A stretch of DNA of 64,000 bases from Plenodomus lindquistii (Eukaryota; Ascomycota; Dothideomycetes; Pleosporales; Leptosphaeriaceae), in the NCBI GenBank assembly GCA_025504975.1, contig JANUWI010000010.1, positions 682,001-746,000 of the forward strand, given 5' to 3'. Each line of letters opens with the position of its first letter. Within the stretch, counting starts at the first letter, position 1. The notes under the pieces were generated by a model that saw only the letters and a program-made list of their open reading frames with translations, was not told the origin of the DNA and did no database searches. Below, piece by piece: positions 57,037 to 64,000 of this stretch. A program made the position numbers and the translations under genes.

Positions 57037-59492
57037 ATGCTCTCGGGAGTGCGCAATGGCAAGCTTGCGATCCTTCGACGCCATCGTGGCAGCGGTGCAA
57101 TGTCGCTCCTCAAGCAGCGGGGTTTTTTCTTCCGCACTTCTACCCCTTCCAGGTCCGGCTCTGACTTAACGCCTGAGGCTCCAACGTCCCCCATCGAGCC
57201 TCCGAGCGTCGACGGCGATGCAGTCATCACGACTTCGTTACAAGGTTTACAATGCACCGATCAGCGCAAGGTCCTGGATCTCGTTGACGACCTGCGACGA
57301 ACGGGCCTCGAAGGCATTATCGGATTACCACAGCTCGTAGTCTGTGGCGATCAGTCATCGGGCAAGAGTTCTGTACTTGAGGCGATTACCGAAATACCAT
57401 TCCCACGTAAGGAAAACCTGTGCACGCGGTTTGCAACTGAGGTAAGCGTATTCGACGCTGTCGGGGATTCACCTGCTAACATAGTCAAGATCATCCTTCG
57501 CCGCTCAAAGCTGGCCACCAGCACAATCACAATTGTGCCAGACAAGCTACGCCCAGAACGTGAGCGAAAGAAGCTCAAGTCGTTCGCTAGAACCATCAAC
57601 GATTTCGGCCAGCTTCCTGAAGTCATTGAGCAGGCGACACTAGAGATGGGCCTTACCGGTGCAGCCGAGACCAAAGCGTTCGCTCGTGATGTCCTTTCGG
57701 TCGAGATCACTGGTCCTGATCGACCCCAATTGTATGTGCTCGTGACAATTATAGCACTGCTTCGCTAACTCCTTTCAGAACTCTGGTTGATCTGCCAGGT
57801 CTCATTCATTCAGCGAACAAGGCACAGACAGAGACCGACAAAGACCTCATTCTGAACCTCGTCCAGGAGTATATGTCAAATTCTCGCACCATCATCTTGG
57901 CCGTGGTCAGCGCCAAGAATGACTTCGCGAATCAGGTCATCCTAGATCACTGTCGTAAGATCGATGAGCAGGGTCGTCGCACTCTCGGTATCATCACGAA
58001 GCCCGACTTCCTCCGTGCTGGCACAGATAACGAGCTGAACTGGATTGAGTTGGCCCAGAACAAGAACGTTTACCTTGAGCGTGGTTGGCACATACTCAAG
58101 AATCGCGAGGATCATCAAGCCAATACGTCGTCCTTGGAGCGCAACGCTGACGAAGACGCCTTCTTCAACAAGGGTCGTTATGCAGAACTCCCGCGAGATT
58201 GTGTTGGCGTCGCTCCATTGCGCGAGCGTTTAAGTACAATCTTACTCAGTCACTTGATCATGGAATTACCTGCCCTGGAAACCGAAATGAAGACCAAGCT
58301 CGCACTCACGAAGCAAGCGCTCGAACGGCTTGGTGAAAGGCGCACCACTTCTCAGGAGCAGCGCATGGTGCTCATCAAAATCAGCACACGCATCAGCGAC
58401 ATAATCAAATCTGCAGTCAACGGCCAGTATGATGCGCCATTCTTCGGTTCGATCGACACAAACAAGGCTGTTGATTCCATGGAGAACAATCGCCGCTTTC
58501 GAGCCGTCATACAGCATCTCAATCTCAAGTTCGCCAACGATATGCGTCTCCGAGGACACAAGTATGCGATAGGTGCTGGGCCTGGTGATGATCCCAACGA
58601 TGTGTCAGACGCAGAGAAGGCACAGAATGAATTTGACAGTCTTTGCAAAATGCCAGAGAACAAGTTCTCCACAAAGCCAAAAAAGCTGACGCGCGCGGAA
58701 GGTATTGATTGGGTCAAGAAGAGCCTGGAGCGCGCTCGTGGCTTTGAGCTTCCGGGCACCTTCCAGCCAATGCTTATATCGCAGCTATTCTGGGAGCAAT
58801 CACAACCCTGGGAAAAGATTGCTGCGGAACATGTCAGTACCATATCTTGCGTGTGTAAGAACTTCGTTACCGCCGTCATCGAAAACGTCGCACCCACTGA
58901 GTTCCACGAACGTCTTTCGGGTCTCAATGTGAACAAAGCTCTTACCCTGTCTCTCTCCAACGCAAAAAAGGAGTTGAGAAAGATCATCGAGGACAAGACA
59001 CGCCATCCTAGTACCTACAACCACTACTTCACGAGTAACATTCAAAAGATAAGACAGCAAAAGCTCCAGACCATCGGCAAGGCCGCATCATCAGCCGCGC
59101 TGCAAAGCATCCAGACCACGGGGAGCAAGACTAAACAGGTCATCAACCCAGAACTGCTTGCTCTGGCCATGGATAAAGCGGTCGAACCTGACATGGACGT
59201 CTTCTCTAGCTCCGAGGCTCTGGATACCCAACGTGCGTACTACAAGGATGAGATGAAGTACTTCATCAACGCTGTTACCAAGACCGTCATCGAACGCCAC
59301 CTCGTGGGGCCTTTGCCCGATATCATCCTCTCGCCCCTGATCGTTACTCAGATGTCTGATAAGGAAGTCAGGTCAGTGGCGGCTGAGCCATCAGCAGTTT
59401 CGCAGCAGCGTGCTCATCTGGAGTCTAGGAAGGCGATGTTGGAGAAAGGGTTGGAAACTTTCCGCGAGGCCATGGGAGGTCTGAGACGTTAG
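57037..59492 (+). CDS. Dynamin-superfamily GTPase (Mx-like)
   Basis: Large GTPase. Two exons, 57037-57731 and 57779-59492 (47-nt intron), 802 residues. The start is the first ATG; a second Met (57100) begins MSLLKQRG. GTPase motifs: P-loop GDQSSGKSS (residues 104-112), CTRFATEV with the switch-I Thr, DLPG (formed across the intron as LTLVDLPG) and TKPD. A long helical stalk follows, then a C-terminal GTPase effector region (YYKDEMKYFINAVTKTVIERHLVGPL). No pleckstrin, Pro-rich or transmembrane segment, so it groups with the Mx-like proteins that are abundant and uncharacterised in Pezizomycotina rather than with Vps1 or Dnm1. Their role, whether membrane remodelling or something else, is not established. 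Confidence 0.88.
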
Positions 59493-60001
59493 ATCGTTCT
59501 CATGCCGCGCTGAATCATTCAGGCGTGACTTGTATGTAGGTCATATTTGGATTGAAGTTAAGACATGGGCTTGGGCATCTGTCAGAGTGACTTGGACTCT
59601 CATCTTGTCATCAGTAGCGCGCCAAATAAATCTTTGATGACCACTGATATCCCCTCAAGCCATTGCATGCAATGACCTTTGCGTGAACTTGGATCGATAG
59701 CGGCCATCCTTACAGTCATGGGAACCCAGAACAGTACATTGCCGACATGCTATGCAATATCGTTATGACTAGACCACACATTGGATCCTATGATCTCTCA
59801 TCCGACCTCTCCACAGCATTCAACAGCTACAACAGCCACTGCAAGGAAGTCTACGACTGATGCCCTCGCCACAAGATCGCAGCGCATCCCAAGAAATCTC
59901 CAGCTCCAACACACCCCCATCCCTCCTGCCCAACACCATCTCTAAATCCTTCCCCACAATCCCCCCTTCTCCATTCCTCCTTCAGCCTCTCAAGGTATCT
60001 C
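59493..60001. other. Intergenic, convergent 3' regions
   Basis: 509 nt. From about 59880 the plus strand is markedly C-rich, continuing the G-rich coding strand of the next gene past its stop. Confidence 0.5.
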
Positions 60002-60949
60002 CTAAAACCTAACCCCAACCCTCCAAACCACCTCCACCCCCATCCTCCCCCTAACCTTCTCCCCAACCCTCCCCACCAGATTATCCCCTCCCTCCCACCA
60101 AATCCCCTTCTCCGGCTCCGGAACCCCAATCAACACCACAGGCCTACAAACCGCCCTCGTGCCCCCAACCCCCCTATAATAAAACTCCAAACTAGTCCAC
60201 TGCTCCCCCGACTCATTCAGCAACTTCGCAATGCCATGTTTCTTCTTCTCCACAAAAGCGGCCAAGGGGTCCGTGGAGAGGATAGGCAGGGTAAACATGC
60301 CGTTTACGATGCGGTGATCTAGGATTTCGAGACGGAGCGGGAGGAGGGACTGCGTGGTGAGGTATTTGCGGAGGGAGAGGAGGGCAGGGGGCCAGGAGGG
60401 TTTGTCCGAGGTGCTGGATTGGATGAGGAGGGTTAGGGTTTGTTTGGTTGTGGGCGTGCCTTTGTGGAAGCGGTGGGCGATGGTGAGGGAGTGCGGGGTT
60501 ATGGAGTGCGAGGCCAGGATGGCGCGGAAGGCGGTTAGGTGTGGACTGGTGGCGCTGAGGGTCTTGGGGATGTTCGTGTTTGAAGTGCAGACTGGGAGGG
60601 AGGGGAGGAGAGGCCAGCCGTGGCGGTGGGGGTGGCGCGTATCGAGGGGCGTGTCGAGGGGGGTGTCGGCGGGGGAGGGGGAGGTACTGTGGTGGGGTGA
60701 GTTGATGGAGAGGAGGGCGGTTGATGCGGTGATTGAGGTGACGGACTCGGTGCTGATGGTGCTGGACGTTTCGTCTAGATCTTCCACTTTGATGGGATTC
60801 GTTTCTGTGCCTGGCGTGTCGGGCTTGTCGCTGGCGGGGAGCTCGGTGATGGTTGCAGTCGCTGATTTGGCGGTGGAGCCTTCGTCGCCCATGTTTGCGA
60901 AGGCTTCAGCCATGGCTTCTTGAAGTTTGCCCGTGGATTCGCTCAACAT
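60002..60949 (-). CDS. Hypothetical conserved-looking protein
   Basis: Not recognised. Single exon, 315 residues, start ATG 60949. Residues 1-125 are Ser/Thr/Pro-rich and disordered, with a perfect repeat TPLDTPLDT. From about 130 the sequence becomes globular: LTAFRAILASHSITPHSLTI; TLTLLIQSS; WPPALLSLRKYLTTQ; LPLRLEILDHRIVNGMFTLP; AFVEKKKHGIAKLLN; and a C-terminal VVLIGVPEPEK. The mixture of long helices and strands suggests a real domain, but I cannot name it. The N-terminal and middle coding strand is C-rich and the last 60 codons are strongly G-rich. Confidence 0.6.
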   Translation of the reverse strand: MLSESTGKLQEAMAEAFANMGDEGSTAKSATATITELPASDKPDTPGTETNPIKVEDLDETSSTISTESVTSITASTALLSINSPHHSTSPSPADTPLDTPLDTRHPHRHGWPLLPSLPVCTSNTNIPKTLSATSPHLTAFRAILASHSITPHSLTIAHRFHKGTPTTKQTLTLLIQSSTSDKPSWPPALLSLRKYLTTQSLLPLRLEILDHRIVNGMFTLPILSTDPLAAFVEKKKHGIAKLLNESGEQWTSLEFYYRGVGGTRAVCRPVVLIGVPEPEKGIWWEGGDNLVGRVGEKVRGRMGVEVVWRVGVRF

Positions 60950-61444
60950 ACAAGGGCTGGGTGTGTGATGTGGGCGTTGGTGGGCGGGTGGTGTATCTAA
61001 GGCGGCAGACAGGAGGCTTTATTGACGGGAGGGCGCATGGGCGGTTGTTTGTGCAAACGCGCATGAAAGGAAGTGAACCAGCTGAATGGTGAACATGAGC
61101 GTGAGTACGAGAATGACACAGGGAGGAAATATGAGTAGGATTTGATAAGGATTCTGCTGCTGTTTGTGTCCTTCATTTTGTAAAATATGTCGAATGTGCC
61201 ACATGGTAACCAAAGGTAGCTGTGACAAATTTGTCGGCATAACAGTCAATTGAAAGTTTTGATGCGAAGCAAACCGCGTGGCGATGTGAGGAGAATGATT
61301 ATATCGGGTGATAGTGAAGCCTTGTCTTGGTTGAGGCTAAACTCTAGGTAGTACACTTGAATTGAGATATCTGTAAAGTGGATAATACTACGCTTGACGC
61401 CGCTCATTACTCTCACAACGTAAGAGTATGAAGATTCATTTTCA
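60950..61444. other. Intergenic
   Basis: 495 nt between the start of the unknown gene and the 3' end of the ferric reductase gene; G-rich at first, then AT-rich. No gene. Confidence 0.5.
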
Positions 61445-63699
61445 TCAGTACGAATAGCTCTCCGTATGCAGATAAATGCCCTGCGCACCCGTTCCCTTGT
61501 GTACCGCCCTCTCATCACTAAGCGCACATACATCTTGCTTTACATCCGCCACAAGACTACTAGGTCCACACACCACCACTGCGGATTCGCCCATCGCTTG
61601 TTCCAGCGACCTGCGAATGATGTCTCTGGTGTTTGGCCGACCTGAAAAGATCTTAATGAGCGGGTGAACAAGCAAACTTTGCTTTGTGGAGGAAAGTGGT
61701 GTGGTCGATATTTGAGAGCCAGGACGACTTGTGTCATGGGAGACTTTCGGGCTGGAGCTAGCGCAGCAGCATGGAGCTTTGCTGTCGGTGCTTGTTTCGT
61801 CCACAGTGGTTTTGCAGCGGCATTTCCCGCTGGGGCCACAGGATCCCTGTTGGATGTTGAGATCGTTAGAGTCGATGGCTGTTATTTCTCGTATGTCGTG
61901 CTTCTCTTCTATTGTCTTCTCCTGGGGCTTGTCAACCTGCACGCTACCTCGATACTGGACTGCTCCATGTTCAGGTCTCTCTTGTGGTGCCGACTTCGGA
62001 TTGGCAGTGATCATGCTCGAAAGCAGCGACTTGTGCTCATCAGTGAATGATGCATCGCAGGTCATATAAAGTGAGAGCTCGAGCTTGAGGTCCCGTAGCC
62101 TTTCTTGCAATGTTTGGAAGTCCTCATACACTGACGAAAGTTGTTCGGAAAACCACGCAAGCTGATTCCTTCCCTTCACTACCCATACAAATCGAACATG
62201 GCGTGTGGTGGCACCCTTTGGAATGCGTAACAAGCCACCACTTTGGCCAAGTAGACCAGATGCGTTCTCATTCCAGCCTTGGAGGAGGTCGCGGAGGAGT
62301 GGCATGGTGTATGTGGCCCCGGTACTTCCAGCCAATAACACCACGCTGTCAAATTGGCGCAAAGGACGAATGGTACCATAGGGACCTTCAATTGTGACGG
62401 CTCTTCTCACTGACTGATCTGGGCTCCCAACTTTCTTGTCAACATATCTGAAGAATCGCCGTGTGCCTCCTGTTTTGGCTTTGATAAAGAACTCCATTCT
62501 TCCATCTTCGGGTATCGATGCAACTGTAAACGGATGATTCTGCAACGGCGCAACTGACTGGCATGACAAAAAGACATGTTGCCCGGGAGTCCAGCCGATT
62601 GGGGGATTTCGAACAACGATACGCGTTGTATCGTGTGGGAGGGGAGTGAACTCTGCCTGACAGGTCAATAGGCCTTCACTTTGGCCTTGGTTCTTGAGCG
62701 AAGGGTGGAACAGCGACACATTCGCGTAAACAAGTCTAAGAAGCCTGAAGACACGGTCGAAAGCAAAAAGAGCGACGGGTATCCAGATGTAAACATGCAT
62801 ATCTACTGGTGTATGGATGTAGACGAATGCGAGGAAGAGGGCGAAGGATATGATGTGCTGGATAACGAACACTTCGTAACACCAGCCGCGAATAGGCGTC
62901 ATGGAGCTGATGACGATCCATAGTAGAGTACACCAGGCTGCAAGACCTTTCCAGACTATAGCATTGTTCTTGAGCTGGTAGCTAACGTAGTTGAATGGGG
63001 CCCATGCTATGATAATGTCAGTGCATGATCACGATTGTATGTGAGAAATGAGTGGTGTCATATTGCGGACGCAGTCTTCGCGACCCGAATCGCATGAATT
63101 GAAGAGAAGTTGTTATACTTACCACCAATAAAATAGCCCATATGCATAGTGGCAGTGAGCAGCATGCATCTCGCACACCACCGGTGCAGCCAATTTAAGC
63201 GCTCATAGCTGATACCACTGAGGTATCCGATGATGTTGTTCTTGCCGGAAAGCAAGAAAATGAGCGGCAATTGAGAGATGGTAATGACGCCACAGCGAAA
63301 TCCGACATCTTCTCGAGTAAAGACGCTATTGAGTTCCAGGCCATACAGGCAGAGAACGACTAGGACGACCACATTCAAGACGATCAATGTAGTGCGCCCA
63401 ACGGTAGGCAGCCTGAATATGCGGTTCTTGAGCGTTATATGTAACGAATAATTTGACGCTTCTCGTGTGAAGGCGTATAACGTTGCATTCCAGAGACTGA
63501 ACCACGATTTCGGTTTTGCAGCCGTCAAGGTCCCCGCTCTTGCTGCTGACAGTCGTTGCCTGTACAGGGTGTGGTTATATATGTTGACTACTGTCGCAAC
63601 GCCGATTGCGCTTCCTACAACTGCCCAGTAAAAGGTTGGCCATGTTTCCAGCGCTGGAAGTGCGGCCATGGATCCCATAGACATGCCATGATGACTCAT
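61445..63699 (-). CDS. Ferric reductase, Fre family (NOX-like transmembrane)
   Basis: Plasma-membrane flavocytochrome that passes electrons from NADPH to extracellular Fe(III) or Cu(II) for reductive uptake. Two exons, 63699-63123 and 63006-61445 (116-nt intron), 712 residues. The Met/His-rich start MSHHGMSMGSM and a first helix precede the ferric-reductase core. Heme-ligand histidines are visible in two pairs: NWLHRWCAR with TMHMGYF, and FVIQHIIS with FVYIH. The FAD motif HPFTVAS, an ISYERLN signature, VTIEGPYG for the NADPH side and a terminal CGPSSLVADV follow. The intron join gives YFIGA-WAPFNY. The NADPH-binding domain holds an unusual insert (about 61755-61855) with SCGPSGKCRC and APCCCASS. 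No siderophore or permease/multicopper oxidase partner is adjacent. Confidence 0.92.
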
Positions 63700-64000
63700 G
63701 GTGCCTGGAGTTGCTGCAATGTCGTCGCAGCCTGAAGTTTCGTGTGCGTTTCTCGCTATTCAGAAGTCTTAGGAGGTCTTAGGTCGAAGGGAGGGTATCA
63801 GGGGTGGATCGGGGCTTGAGCCTCGGTCTTGATGGCTATTGCATTCTTGCGCACGTCCAGACGCGGCTTCTCTTCGCGATCAGTCGTTCAGTATTACAGC
63901 ACAAGGTGGTCGGTGATAGGGAAAGTCAGTCAAAATGTGAGATGATGGTAAAGCTCGGTGGTGGCACAGTCGTACTGTGCCGGGGACGTCAGCCATGGTC
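63700..64000. other. Upstream region of the ferric reductase gene
   Basis: 301 nt to the window edge. One HGATAR match (TGATAG, 63914-63919), the core bound by iron-responsive GATA repressors such as SreA; a single 6-mer is weak evidence. Confidence 0.35.

Noticed and set aside
1..64000. tRNA genes, transposons, long terminal repeats and heavily RIP-mutated blocks
   Set aside because: Looked for B-box-like GGTTCGA sequences in the gaps, polymerase or integrase motifs and long AT-rich blocks by eye; none convincing. tRNAscan and a RIP index would be decisive.

Overview
This is nuclear DNA of a filamentous ascomycete (Pezizomycotina; Dothideomycetes is my guess, at low confidence). The supporting signs are 24 intact or edge-cut eukaryotic genes at roughly one per 2.6 kb and many short introns (mostly 44-70 nt, some 100-190 nt) with GTRNGY-type donors and CTNAC branch sites 10-25 nt before the acceptor. 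The proteins are also typically fungal: SidB/Dbf2, NimA, Fat1, a GH35 beta-galactosidase, UreG and a Fre-type ferric reductase. Exon structures were built by hand from reading frame, splice signals and family conservation. No tRNA, rRNA, CRISPR, transposase or reverse transcriptase was seen.

Layout. 0-9 kb: 3' end of a gene cut by the window edge; fumarase (minus); RING-finger protein; SidB/Dbf2 mitotic-exit kinase. 9-16 kb: SMC5, then two small lineage-restricted genes, one a probable type I membrane protein. 16-22 kb: cytochrome P450, an interrupted unknown reading frame, and a secreted beta-galactosidase. 22-28 kb: Rab escort protein, a calcineurin-like phosphoesterase (minus), and an SREBP-type bHLH factor with a glutamine tract. 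28-30 kb: AT-rich, repeat-bearing gap. 30-39 kb: bromodomain protein (minus), small coiled-coil protein, Ap4A phosphorylase-like protein, UreG (minus), and an unknown Cys/His-rich protein. 39-45 kb: gene-poor, containing a three-helix membrane protein (minus) and a nested inverted repeat. 45-54 kb: aspartic-protease-like secreted protein with altered catalytic motifs, NimA (minus), ankyrin/BTB protein, dienelactone hydrolase. 54-64 kb: Fat1-type acyl-CoA synthetase, Mx/dynamin-like GTPase, unknown protein (minus), ferric reductase (minus).

Most genes are housekeeping and unrelated in function: cell-cycle kinases, genome maintenance, Rab prenylation, TCA cycle, lipid activation, nickel and iron metabolism. 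I see no convincing biosynthetic or defence cluster. The more unusual signals are the protease-like protein lacking its second catalytic aspartate, a recurrent switch of coding-strand base composition (C-rich, then G-rich toward the 3' end) in about seven genes, an interrupted frame between the P450 and the galactosidase, a cysteine-rich insert in the ferric reductase, and a nested inverted repeat in the largest gap.
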